The notes under the pieces are model-generated. The model searched no databases and had not been told where the DNA came from. It worked only from the letters and a program-made list of their open reading frames with translations. This document shows, piece after piece, positions 31,442-39,775 of a DNA stretch of 64,000 nt. Position 1 is the first letter of the stretch. Each line of letters opens with the position of its first letter. The position numbers and the translations under genes are program-made. This stretch comes from Oscillatoria princeps RMCB-10 (GTDB taxonomy: Bacteria > Cyanobacteriota > Cyanobacteriia > Cyanobacteriales > Oscillatoriaceae). The stretch lies in contig JAHHHT010000003.1 of NCBI GenBank assembly GCA_019359235.1, forward strand, positions 248,001 to 312,000, written 5' to 3'.

Positions 31442-31470
31442 TTTTTTGGAAAAACATTGCGATCAGTGTA
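31290..31470 (+). ncRNA. Possible omega RNA overlapping the tnpB 3' end
   Basis: In IS200/IS605 elements the guide RNA starts inside the 3' part of tnpB and runs to the right end of the element. Here the reading frame continues about 55 codons past the last conserved motif with G+C-rich, hairpin-capable DNA (for example TTTCACCTGTACGGGGAAAG). The position is inferred from the family; boundaries are not seen directly. Confidence 0.3.
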
Positions 31471-31967
31471 AAGGGTTTTTTTGGATGGCTGAACCGCAAA
31501 ACCCCCACACCCACCCTGCGGGATGCCGCTGCTCGGCTGCGGCATTTCTGCATTCTGGGGACTGCTTTCAACACCACCCTCTCCGGTGATTGCCAGGGCA
31601 GTCGGTGCCTCTGTTTGGTTGGGTCGCGAGCCGGTTCCGACACTGCAGGGGCGGGGAAACCCGACATATCTGCCTGCAGGGGTGGGGAAAGCCCGATATA
31701 TCTGCTGGTGGCTTTGGCTGTTAGTAAACCCGCCCCTGCTTTGATTATCTGTAAACTCGCCCCCAGGTTTCGACTCAAAGCAGCCAAAGGGGGACTCTCA
31801 CCCCTCTGGATCGGGTCACTCCCCAGTAAAATTGGATAAATTATACCGCAAATTTCTTTATTTGTTTATGCTCTCAGTGAATGGAATCGATACCGGGTTG
31901 TGGGTGCCGCCGCTGGCACCCCCGCAGCCTTGAAGATTCAGGCGCTCCTAAACAAAGAGGCCATGCC
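31442..31967. other. Intergenic region right of tnpB
   Basis: No supported gene. It contains an imperfect direct repeat of about 35 bases around CTGCAGGGGCGGGGAAA (31643 and 31674), and the right end of the TnpB element must lie somewhere here. An AAAGAGG Shine-Dalgarno at its end belongs to the cyclase gene. Confidence 0.45.
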
Positions 31968-33038
31968 ATGATCCAAGACCTAGCGGCTGTGCTGGTAGTT
32001 GATGATATTGAAGCCAACCGTGACCTTCTCGGACGCCGGTTGCAACGGCAAGGCCACACGGTGACTCTCGCCCAAGATGGCTTGCAGGCGCTGGAGCTAA
32101 TCCAGGCGCAGCCGTTCGACTTGGTGCTGCTCGACATTATGATGCCTCGGATGAATGGCTATCAGGTACTCGAACATCTCAAAGCTGACCCAGCGCTGCG
32201 CTATATTCCAGTGATTATGATCTCGGCAGTGGACGACCTGGACAGTGTGGTCAAGTGCATAGAGTTGGGGGCGGAGGACTATCTGACCAAGCCGTTCAAC
32301 CCGGTATTGCTCAAAGCCCGCATTAACGCCTGTCTGGAGAAAAAACGGCTGCGCGACCAAGAGCAGGCATATTTAAAACAATTGCAAGCCGAACAGGAAA
32401 AATCTGAGCGCTTGCTGCTCAATATCTTGCCCGAGCCTATTGCCGAGCTGCTGAAACAGGGGCACAATACGATTGCCGACAGTTTTGGGGAGGTGACTGT
32501 CCTGTTTGCCGACATCGTTGACTTTACCAAGCTTTCCGCCCACATCTCGGCGACAGAGCTGGTTAACTTGCTCAATGAGATTTTCTCGGCGTTCGACCGG
32601 CTGACCCTGAAGCACGGATTGGAGAAAATCAAGACGATTGGCGACGCCTATATGGTGGTTGGCGGAGTGCCGGTGCCGCGACCGGATCACGCCGCCGCCA
32701 TTGCTGAGATGGCCCTCGACATGCAGCTGGCTATGGCTCAATTCAATGCGGGGCGCTCCGAACCGTTTCGCATCCGCATCGGGATCAATACTGGGCCGGT
32801 GGTCGCCGGCGTGATTGGCACCCACAAGTTCACTTACGATTTGTGGGGGGACACCGTTAACATTGCCAGCCGCATGGAATCCCAGGGGATTGCCGGCAGC
32901 ATTCAAGTAGCGCCCGCTACATACCAGCTATTGCGGGACATGTATCAATTTGAGGAGCGGGGCGAGATCGATGTCAAAGGCAAGGGGGCGATGAACACCT
33001 ATTTGCTCACCGGCAGAAAAACTCCCAGTCAACTATGA
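31968..33038 (+). CDS. Receiver-adenylate cyclase (class III)
   Basis: 356 residues from the ATG at 31968, which has AAAGAGG seven bases before it; the upstream ATG at 31881 adds a non-conserved stretch. Receiver domain 1-125 with Asp56 in LVLLDIMMPRMNGY. A coiled linker (KSERLLLNILPEPIAELL) leads to a class III cyclase domain: metal Asp in VLFADIVDFTKLS, substrate-specifying Lys in EKIKTIGDAYMVVGG, Asp in TYDLWGDTVNIASRMES. The Lys/Asp pair predicts ATP as substrate, so cAMP is the likely product. The stop overlaps the next start by four bases (ATGA), coupling it to the multi-PAS kinase, which probably phosphorylates it. Confidence 0.93.
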   Translation: MIQDLAAVLVVDDIEANRDLLGRRLQRQGHTVTLAQDGLQALELIQAQPFDLVLLDIMMPRMNGYQVLEHLKADPALRYIPVIMISAVDDLDSVVKCIELGAEDYLTKPFNPVLLKARINACLEKKRLRDQEQAYLKQLQAEQEKSERLLLNILPEPIAELLKQGHNTIADSFGEVTVLFADIVDFTKLSAHISATELVNLLNEIFSAFDRLTLKHGLEKIKTIGDAYMVVGGVPVPRPDHAAAIAEMALDMQLAMAQFNAGRSEPFRIRIGINTGPVVAGVIGTHKFTYDLWGDTVNIASRMESQGIAGSIQVAPATYQLLRDMYQFEERGEIDVKGKGAMNTYLLTGRKTPSQL

Positions 33039-35503
33039 ACCAGAAGCAACACGATCCCACTCCCACTCCATCGGGCCAAACGCCCAAAAACCCCACACCT
33101 GCCGCACAGCTAGACCAGCTGAGGGCGGCGATCAGTTCGCTGGGGGCGGGATTGTGCCTGCTAGACCCCGCTGGGTGCCTGGTTTCTGTCAACCCTGAAG
33201 GCGAGCGCCTTCTCGGCTGGACGGAAGCCGAACTCGCCGGTCTTCCCTTGCTCGAGCGGGTAGAGCTTTTGCACGCCCCCTCTCAACCCCTGCAACTCCC
33301 GAGCACTCTCGCCAGTGCGCCAACCTGCCGCAACAATGACGGACGTTTCCGGCGCAAAGACGGAACGATTCTGCCGGTGTCGTATGTCCTCAATCCGATT
33401 GTCGAGGACGGAGTGCCGACTGGCGCGGTTCTCGCTTTCTTCGACATCACTGACCGCAAGCGAGCTGAGTTGGCTCTCGCTCGCAGCGAAGCCAACAACC
33501 GGGCGCTGATCGACGCTATCCCGGATTTGATGTTTCGCCTGACTTCTGACGGCACTTTTACCGACTTCAAATCGGCCAAAGGCGCAGATTTATCCGTGCT
33601 CCTAGAGCGGGAGTTTTTAGGGAAAAACGTCCGGCAGGTTTTGCCCGCTACCGTGGCGGATCAACTATTATACCACATTGGGCAAGCTTTGTCAACTGGT
33701 GAGATACAAATTTTTGAGTACCATTTGCTCCTCAATGGCGATCGCTGCGATTACGAGGCGCGGCTGGCTGTCAGCGGGGAAGATGAAGTGCTGGCCATTG
33801 TGCGCGACATTACCGACCGCAAGCGGGGGGAAGAGGCTTTGCGACAGAGCGAGGAAAAGTACCGCTCTGTGGTCGATAGCGTTAAAGAAGTGATTTTCCA
33901 AGCGGATGCAGGCGGATTTTTGACCTTTCTCAACCCGGCGTGGACAGAAATTACCGGCTTCGCCCTGGAAGATAGCCTCGGGACTCATTTCTTGAATTAC
34001 GTTCATCCTGATGACCGCAAACCGACTGTAAAATTTTTCAAGAAACTGCTGGCGGGCAAAAAAGACTGCAGCCGCCACGAGGCTCGCTGTCTGACTAAAA
34101 AAGGCGGGTTTCGCTGGGTTGAAGTTCAGGCTAGACTGATGTTAGATGAGCAAAAACGGCTGGCTGGCACCTCCGGAATTCTCAACGACATTACGGAGCG
34201 CAAGCAGGCAGAAGAGTCCCTTCGGTATCGCATTGAGTTTGAAAATCTGATTGCGTCGCTGTCAACCAATTTTATCAATCAGGCTCCCGATGAAATTGAC
34301 TCTGGCATCAATAAGGCGCTCCAGGCTATCGGGGAATTTGCCGGTGTTGACCGCAGTTATATCTTTGCGATTTCCGGTGAGGGAACGGCGCTGGACAATA
34401 CCCACGAGTGGTGCGCCCCAGGGGTTGAGCCGCAGAAGCCTTTCTTGCAGGGGGTGCCGGTGGAGTCTTTGCCGTGGCTGATGGAGAAACTGCAGCGCTT
34501 CCAGAACGTTTATATCCCGCAAGTTGCCAGTCTCCCACCCGAGGCGAAAGCTGAAAAAGAACACTGGAGTCAGCAAAATATCCAATCCCTAATCGTGATT
34601 CCGATGGTGTGCGGTCGCTCTCTGAAAGGGCTGCTGGGGTTCGATTCGGTGGGGTCGGAAAAAACCTGGACAGAGGAAAGCGTGGCGCTGCTGAAAATGG
34701 TGGCGGAAATGCTGGCGAACGCCCTGGAACGCCAGCGGACTGAGGCGCAATTGCAGCGGGCTGCCGGTGCAGCCCAAGCCGCCAACCGAGCCAAGAGTTT
34801 ATTTCTGGCCAACATGAGTCACGAACTGCGCACCCCCCTGAACGCGATTATCGGCTACAGCGAGATTCTCTTGGAGGAAGCTAAAGATTTAGGCTATCCT
34901 GAACTGCAACCTGACTTGGACAAGATTCGGGCCGCCGGCAATCACTTGCTGGCTCTGATCAACGACATTCTCGACATTTCTAAAATCGAAGCGGGGCGGA
35001 TGAGTCTCTACCTGGAGAGCTTCGATATTTTCGCACTGGTTGACAGCGTGGTTGCCACTATACAGCCGCTACTGGATAAAAACGGCAATACCCTGGAAGT
35101 AGACTGCGACCCCGCAGTGGGCACCATGCACGCTGACCTGACTAAAGTCCGTCAGGTGCTGTTTAATTTGCTCAGCAATGCTGCCAAGTTCACTTCCAAG
35201 GGGAGGATCTCACTGGCGGTGCGCCGGGAAGAGGGTGTGTTGGGGAGTTCTGTCGCAGGGGAGATGATTATTTTCACTGTCTCCGACACCGGCATTGGCA
35301 TTCCCGCAGAGCAGTTGCAAAATATCTTCCAGCCGTTCACGCAGGCGGATGCCTCGACAACGCGCCAGTACGGGGGCACCGGCTTGGGATTGGCGATTAG
35401 CCAGCGCTTTTGCCAGATGATGGGGGGCGAGATTGCTGTCACTAGCGAGGTGGGTGCTGGCTCTACTTTCACTGTCCGCCTCCCTGAGCCGGTGAAATGT
35501 TAA
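33035..35503 (+). CDS. Multi-PAS/GAF sensor histidine kinase
   Basis: 822 residues with no membrane helix. Order: three PAS domains (about 25-140, 150-265, 275-390; for example VDSVKEVIFQADAGGFLTFL), a GAF-type domain (about 395-560; GEFAGVDRSYIFAIS, IVIPMVCGRSLKGLLGFDSV), HisKA with His596 in [17 protein letters not shown], and HATPase_c (DTGIGIPAEQLQNIFQPFTQ). It is translationally coupled to the adenylate cyclase gene. Its kinase core is closely related to that of the hybrid kinase at 25-28 kb, so the two are local paralogues. A signal is probably sensed in the cytosol through PAS/GAF cofactors that cannot be named from sequence. Confidence 0.93.
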   Translation: MNQKQHDPTPTPSGQTPKNPTPAAQLDQLRAAISSLGAGLCLLDPAGCLVSVNPEGERLLGWTEAELAGLPLLERVELLHAPSQPLQLPSTLASAPTCRNNDGRFRRKDGTILPVSYVLNPIVEDGVPTGAVLAFFDITDRKRAELALARSEANNRALIDAIPDLMFRLTSDGTFTDFKSAKGADLSVLLEREFLGKNVRQVLPATVADQLLYHIGQALSTGEIQIFEYHLLLNGDRCDYEARLAVSGEDEVLAIVRDITDRKRGEEALRQSEEKYRSVVDSVKEVIFQADAGGFLTFLNPAWTEITGFALEDSLGTHFLNYVHPDDRKPTVKFFKKLLAGKKDCSRHEARCLTKKGGFRWVEVQARLMLDEQKRLAGTSGILNDITERKQAEESLRYRIEFENLIASLSTNFINQAPDEIDSGINKALQAIGEFAGVDRSYIFAISGEGTALDNTHEWCAPGVEPQKPFLQGVPVESLPWLMEKLQRFQNVYIPQVASLPPEAKAEKEHWSQQNIQSLIVIPMVCGRSLKGLLGFDSVGSEKTWTEESVALLKMVAEMLANALERQRTEAQLQRAAGAAQAANRAKSLFLANMSHELRTPLNAIIGYSEILLEEAKDLGYPELQPDLDKIRAAGNHLLALINDILDISKIEAGRMSLYLESFDIFALVDSVVATIQPLLDKNGNTLEVDCDPAVGTMHADLTKVRQVLFNLLSNAAKFTSKGRISLAVRREEGVLGSSVAGEMIIFTVSDTGIGIPAEQLQNIFQPFTQADASTTRQYGGTGLGLAISQRFCQMMGGEIAVTSEVGAGSTFTVRLPEPVKC

Positions 35504-35974
35504 CATTGGATTTGGGATTTGGGATTTGGGATTTGGGATTTGGGATTTGGGATTGAAAGCCCTGACATGCAGCAATGCTATCTGAGCTGTGGGCGGCATA
35601 TTCGATTAAATAAACCGCCATAGGACGCGGCGGCTTCCCGCAGTGCAGAGCGCCAAGGACGCCAAGAGGAAGAGAAGAGGAGATTCTGCCTGGGGGCGGT
35701 TGCAAATGATTGAGTATTCAGAGTTACAGCTCAAAAGCTGAGGTACAAAAGTTAAAGCAATATCAGACAAAATTAACGTAGCAACAGACAAAAATATTAA
35801 ACACGCGCATTCCAATCGAGTGAAAGGTTGGTCGGACTGACGGGTGAGAAACAGCTGTCTTTAGCTAAGCCCTTTCGGAGTTTTCACACCGAGTGCGTCC
35901 ACAGAAACCACCGGCAACTCGTGAGGAGTCAGGGGCCAAAAATCCCCCTTATTGACATTCTGGCGGCTCTGCTA
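35504..35974. repeat. Intergenic region with GGATTTG heptamer tandem
   Basis: 35508-35554 is a run of about six GGATTTG units, a short tandemly repeated repetitive sequence of the type known in filamentous cyanobacteria. The rest has no supported gene. A CGCCAAGGACGCCAAGAGG string lies at about 35651. Confidence 0.7.
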
Positions 35975-36328
35975 TCAGGCGGGGTTCCGCTCGATCGGGA
36001 ATGGCTTTAGGTCGGTTAGAAGGGGATTTGTCTTCAAGCAGAGCTTTTGGCCCTCCGCTGGATATATGGCCAGCCATCTTTCGTCCTGTACCTGAGCGAC
36101 AAATGTCACCGGCACTTCGACTGTCACCTGCATGGCCGGTCCGACAGTTCTCATGGCCAGGTAAAAGCCCTGACAGGCGGCGAAGCGAAAAGCTGACTCG
36201 TTAGAGTCCACTGCACGATCGTGACCGCCAGAATCAATCACTTTCACGCCAATGGTGGGATAGCCGGCCAAGAACCGGACACCGGCAGCATCGCGAAAGC
36301 CTGGATCGCAGGCTTTGATAAGCCTATT
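35975..36328 (-). pseudogene. Fragment of elongation factor G (domain IV)
   Basis: An open stretch with no start codon at a sensible place reads DPGFRDAAGVRFLAGYPTIG, then VDSNESAFRFAACQGFYLAM and MQVTVEVPVTF. This follows EF-G domain IV (consensus GVLAGYPVVDVKV...VDSSEMAFKIAGSMAF...EPIMKVEVTVP). It begins after a stop at 36329-36331 and loses similarity after VPVTF. Domains I-III and V are absent. It is a gene remnant at the left border of the QueC-like operon, perhaps from a rearrangement. Confidence 0.75.
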
Positions 36329-36383
36329 TCATCGCACCCCAGGCGCACCAACCAGACTCTATCATATGTCTCGACGGCGGGCC

Positions 36384-36436
36384 AAATCTGACATTTTTAC
36401 CAAAAATGAATACTAAGAGCTGTCATTGTCAGATTT
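36384..36436. promoter_or_regulatory. Inverted-repeat operator candidate
   Basis: 10-bp arms AAATCTGACA (36384-36393) and TGTCAGATTT (36427-36436) are 33 bases apart. Nested inside is CATTTTTACCAAAAATG (36392-36408). It lies 50 bases before a strong AGGAGG Shine-Dalgarno (36474-36479) and the start of the operon. It could be bound by the XRE protein encoded third in the operon (inference), or be a leader RNA structure. Confidence 0.5.
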
Positions 36437-36485
36437 TTAGCTAGACTGATTGCAGACACCAGCTCCGAAGTTAGGAGGCTAGACC

Positions 36486-37100
36486 ATGACAGATGGTGAT
36501 ATTGTCCACAGCCAGCTTTCGTGGCCCTATCAGAGGCCCTATCGGTGGCTTTGTGAAGGAAAGGCCAATAGCGATGAGTGCGCCTGGATGGTGATGGGCG
36601 TGATCATGCGGGAGATCAAGAAAAAAGGTGCCGCTCCCGTCGTACTCGCCAAGCGCATGGGGGAGAGCTTGAGACAGGGGATCGACAATGGCCTTAGGAA
36701 TTGGGCTGCTCTGAGCGAAGAGTTAGATCGGCAAGCACGACAAGCTCCATGTCCCCATTACGAGAAACAGCTTGTCCTTCGCGCCAGCAAGGGCATCCTC
36801 CATGATTTCCGTTACGGTCGGAGAATGGATACCAGCTGGTTGCCGGAAGTCGCTGTAGAGCGGTACTTCCAGGAACTGTACAGGTGGAAATTTGAGGAGC
36901 GCATTCCGCTGACCTCCAAGCATCATGCTGGTATTGACAACGCGACCGTTATGAAACGGGTCGAGGCGCTAGGTCCAAACCTGTTCCCCGTGTTCCGCAA
37001 ATGGGCGAAGCAGGCAAATACAGATGAGGATGTGGCTTCCCTGCGGCGACCCCGACGCCAGAAGCAGAAAGAGATAGACCTTAATGAGGATCTGCTATGA
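36486..37100 (+). CDS. Unrecognised 204-residue protein, first gene of QueC-like operon
   Basis: I do not recognise the family. The protein is soluble, rich in Arg, Lys and aromatic residues, and probably mostly helical. Noticeable segments are RPYRWLCEGKANSDECAWMV, LVLRASKGILHDFRYGRRMD and a basic tail (RRPRRQKQKEID). The ATG has an optimal AGGAGG upstream. Its stop overlaps the start of the QueC-like gene (ATGA), so the two are translationally coupled and likely act together. Basic tail and aromatic content would suit nucleic-acid or nucleotide binding, but that is only inference. Confidence 0.8.
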   Translation: MTDGDIVHSQLSWPYQRPYRWLCEGKANSDECAWMVMGVIMREIKKKGAAPVVLAKRMGESLRQGIDNGLRNWAALSEELDRQARQAPCPHYEKQLVLRASKGILHDFRYGRRMDTSWLPEVAVERYFQELYRWKFEERIPLTSKHHAGIDNATVMKRVEALGPNLFPVFRKWAKQANTDEDVASLRRPRRQKQKEIDLNEDLL

Positions 37101-38500
37101 ATCACGCACCTTCTATTGTTCATAAGCTGCACGATAGCGCTGGCAGCGATTACATCCTGCACTTTGGATCTGTGCTGGACAGTAATGGATTTGTGCAGTT
37201 CATCGATTGCTCTCAGGGCAAGCAGCTAACTGTTGGCATCAATGTCGATGATCTTGAGTTCAAGTACCGGGTTCAGGCAGAGTTTCCAGCCACTGTTGCC
37301 GATCTAGTTGACCTCGCCGTTGCCATTCAGGCTTCAGACCGCCTTGCGCCCCACAATCTTAGTGAGAAGCCGCGCCGCCTTCATGTCGTGCTTCCAGTAC
37401 GTCATCCAGAATTACTGAGCGCTGAACCATTCCGAAAAAAGCTAGAAAACTTGCTTGAGTGGGCAACTGGGAGCGAATGGGTTTTCGACTTCCAAAGACG
37501 GACAGAGCCCGGACGTCCTGTTGAGCAGCAATTAGTTTTGCCAAACATAGCACGCAGCGGATCAGAAGTCGCGCTTTGGAGTGGTGGCCTTGATGCTCTG
37601 GCAGGTCTGTACACTCGTCTTCGGATGTACCCAGAAAAGCAGTTTGTGCTTTTCGGGACTGGCAGCAACAATCGTACCTATGCTCGTCAACAAAAGGTTG
37701 CTCAGGCGGTTCAATCTATCTTTCCCCGCAGTTGCAACCTCCTCCGCGTCCCTATCCGATTGTCCAATAGCGGTGAGCAGACCAAGAACAAGATTCCCCG
37801 TGCGCGAGGGGTTGTATTTACCCTGCTGGGTGCCGCCTGTGCGTATCTCATGGGCTGTCGGGTTCTCTGTGTGTTGGAGAATGGAATCGGGGCAATCAAC
37901 CTTCCTTATCGTGCTTCTGCTGTGGGACTGGATCTCTCCCGCGCTGCTCACCCTCTGACTTTGCTGATGGTGGGCGATGTCGTTTCAGAGCTTTTGGGAG
38001 AAAAGTTCCGGGTGCGGAACCCATTCCTTTTTTGGACTAAAGCCGAAATGTGTCAAGCACTGGCAGAAGATGGGAGAACTGACCTGCCGCCACTCACTAT
38101 GTCATGCGACAGTCCACACCGCAAGCAACCAATTCAGTGTGGGTACTGTTCCTCGTGCATTTTGAGGAAACAGGCGCTTGCTGCCTCAAAAATAGAAGAC
38201 AAGACTCGCTATGTAGTGCCTGATGGAGACTGCCCAGCAGGAGACCATAACTTGCATCTGAGCCATATGCTCGCGCAGGTCTGTACCTTCCGCCGCCTAC
38301 TCAGTACCTCTAATGAAATCTCTCTTCACTGGGAAGAGATGACCGCCAATTTTGAAACTTTAGATGATATAATAGATCGCACTGCTGAGGCAGAGGGTTT
38401 ATCACCTGCTGAGATGCAAAGCCATCTGATTCGGCTCTACCGGAATTATGTTTCCGAATGGGATACTGTAGAATCCAGAATTGCAGCCGATTTCTTGTAG
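37097..38500 (+). CDS. QueC-like protein of the QatC type
   Basis: 467 residues, about twice the size of housekeeping QueC. The adenylating PP-loop is SGGLDA (Ser162-Asp166 plus Ala). Four cysteines (337, 348, 351, 354; CGYCSSC) reproduce the QueC zinc site. The N-terminal 150 residues (LVDLAVAIQASDRL, LHVVLPVRHPELL, LLEWATGSEWVFDFQ) resemble the extension on QatC of the Qat antiphage system. QueC makes 7-cyano-7-deazaguanine by ATP-dependent amidation; defence-linked relatives are known in Qat and type IV CBASS, where the chemistry is used to modify protein. No other queuosine gene is nearby, so a defence role is more likely than tRNA modification. It is coupled to the 204-residue protein upstream. 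Confidence 0.82.
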   Translation: MNHAPSIVHKLHDSAGSDYILHFGSVLDSNGFVQFIDCSQGKQLTVGINVDDLEFKYRVQAEFPATVADLVDLAVAIQASDRLAPHNLSEKPRRLHVVLPVRHPELLSAEPFRKKLENLLEWATGSEWVFDFQRRTEPGRPVEQQLVLPNIARSGSEVALWSGGLDALAGLYTRLRMYPEKQFVLFGTGSNNRTYARQQKVAQAVQSIFPRSCNLLRVPIRLSNSGEQTKNKIPRARGVVFTLLGAACAYLMGCRVLCVLENGIGAINLPYRASAVGLDLSRAAHPLTLLMVGDVVSELLGEKFRVRNPFLFWTKAEMCQALAEDGRTDLPPLTMSCDSPHRKQPIQCGYCSSCILRKQALAASKIEDKTRYVVPDGDCPAGDHNLHLSHMLAQVCTFRRLLSTSNEISLHWEEMTANFETLDDIIDRTAEAEGLSPAEMQSHLIRLYRNYVSEWDTVESRIAADFL

Positions 38501-38556
38501 AAAGATAGCGAAAGCATCTGACAGAGTGTCACCCCACAAACTTGAGGTACAGGGCC

Positions 38557-39759
38557 ATGACTGACAACATCCTTGACACCATTGATATGCGGCAATTGGG
38601 GGAACTCCTTCAACAGGCGCGTAATAAATGCGGCATGACCCAAGCTGATGCAGCTAAAGTCATCAATGCCGCACGGACTACTATGGTTGCCATCGAGAAA
38701 GGAGAGCGCCGTATTAAGGCAAGTGAACTAATCAAGCTCGCTCGCGCTTACGGAAGATCCGTGAGTGATTTTGTTCGCCCCCGTCCTACAGTGCAACCTT
38801 TCGAGGTTCAGTTCCGCACTGCCTATCGCCCTCAGGAAGTAGAGCGGGAGGAGATTGAACCCGTCATTCTGAGCTGGGAAGAGTTGTGCCGGCATTACCT
38901 GGAACTTGAAGAGATTATGCACGCACCGCTCCCACGGAACTATCCCCGTGAGTATGAGGTGAGCGGGATGCCGGTAGAACGCGCTGCGGAGGCTATTGCG
39001 GTTGAAGAACGCCAGCGACTCGGACTTGGAGATGGTCCGATTCCGATGCTTCGGGACATCTTAGAGCAGAGTGTAGGACTCCGCATCTTCTACCTAAAGA
39101 TGCCTGCAAAATATTCAGAGCTTTACAGTTACGATGAAAAACTCGGTGGCTGCATGGCAATTAACGCTAACCACCCCGAAGAGCGACGGCGCTGGTCGCT
39201 AGCGCATGGATATCTTCACTTTCTCGCTCACCGGCGCAAGCCTGTGCTCGACTTGGTTGAGGGCCAATACAAGAGGATGCCAGAGAGTGAGCGACTCGCT
39301 GAAGCCTTCCCCAAATATTTCCTGATGCCGACGAGTGGTTTGTTGAAGCGGTTCAACGATATGTGCCGCGCCAATGAAAAGTTTACGCCAACTAATTTAT
39401 TTACTTTGGCTCACTACTACGGGGTGTCTGTGCAAGCGCTCGTTTATCGGTTGGAAGAAATGGATCTTCTCCGTTCTGGAACTTGGGAGCGATTGCGCGA
39501 CCGCGGATTGAAAGTGAGGAAAGTACAGCAGGAACTTGGCTTAGAAGAAATTCCCCAACGCACTGATATGGATCCAATTCACTACCAACACCTCGCGATC
39601 GAGGCATTAGATCAGGGTCTGATTACTGAAGGGCGCTTTGCAGATTTCCTCGGCGTCGATCGTTTAGAGGCGCGTCGCATTGCGCAACTTTTGCGGGAAC
39701 ATTCCAGCGGAATGATGGAGGAATCCACTGATTTCGACCTGCGCCAGGTGGAAGACTGA
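38557..39759 (+). CDS. XRE-ImmA/IrrE fusion with degenerate zinc motif
   Basis: 400 residues. N-terminal XRE helix-turn-helix (about 5-75; LGELLQQARNKCGMTQADAA, TTMVAIEKGERRIK), then an ImmA/IrrE-type metallopeptidase domain. The expected HExxH reads H217-G-Y-L-H221 within SLAHGYLHFLAHRRK, so the catalytic glutamate is missing. The later helix ERLAEAFPKYFLMPTSGLL is normal. The C-terminal 100 residues (LFTLAHYYGVSVQALVYRLE) are typical of such proteins. It likely acts as a DNA-binding regulator or antitoxin without peptidase activity. ATG 38557 was preferred to TTG 38542. It sits 56 bases after the QueC-like gene and 16 bases before a PIN pseudogene. Confidence 0.88.
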   Translation: MTDNILDTIDMRQLGELLQQARNKCGMTQADAAKVINAARTTMVAIEKGERRIKASELIKLARAYGRSVSDFVRPRPTVQPFEVQFRTAYRPQEVEREEIEPVILSWEELCRHYLELEEIMHAPLPRNYPREYEVSGMPVERAAEAIAVEERQRLGLGDGPIPMLRDILEQSVGLRIFYLKMPAKYSELYSYDEKLGGCMAINANHPEERRRWSLAHGYLHFLAHRRKPVLDLVEGQYKRMPESERLAEAFPKYFLMPTSGLLKRFNDMCRANEKFTPTNLFTLAHYYGVSVQALVYRLEEMDLLRSGTWERLRDRGLKVRKVQQELGLEEIPQRTDMDPIHYQHLAIEALDQGLITEGRFADFLGVDRLEARRIAQLLREHSSGMMEESTDFDLRQVED

Positions 39760-39775
39760 TGGGAGGTGAGGTTAA

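Noticed and set aside
36001-36204. Plus-strand frame in the EF-G fragment region
   Set aside because: The minus strand reads as EF-G domain IV; the plus frame is its shadow.
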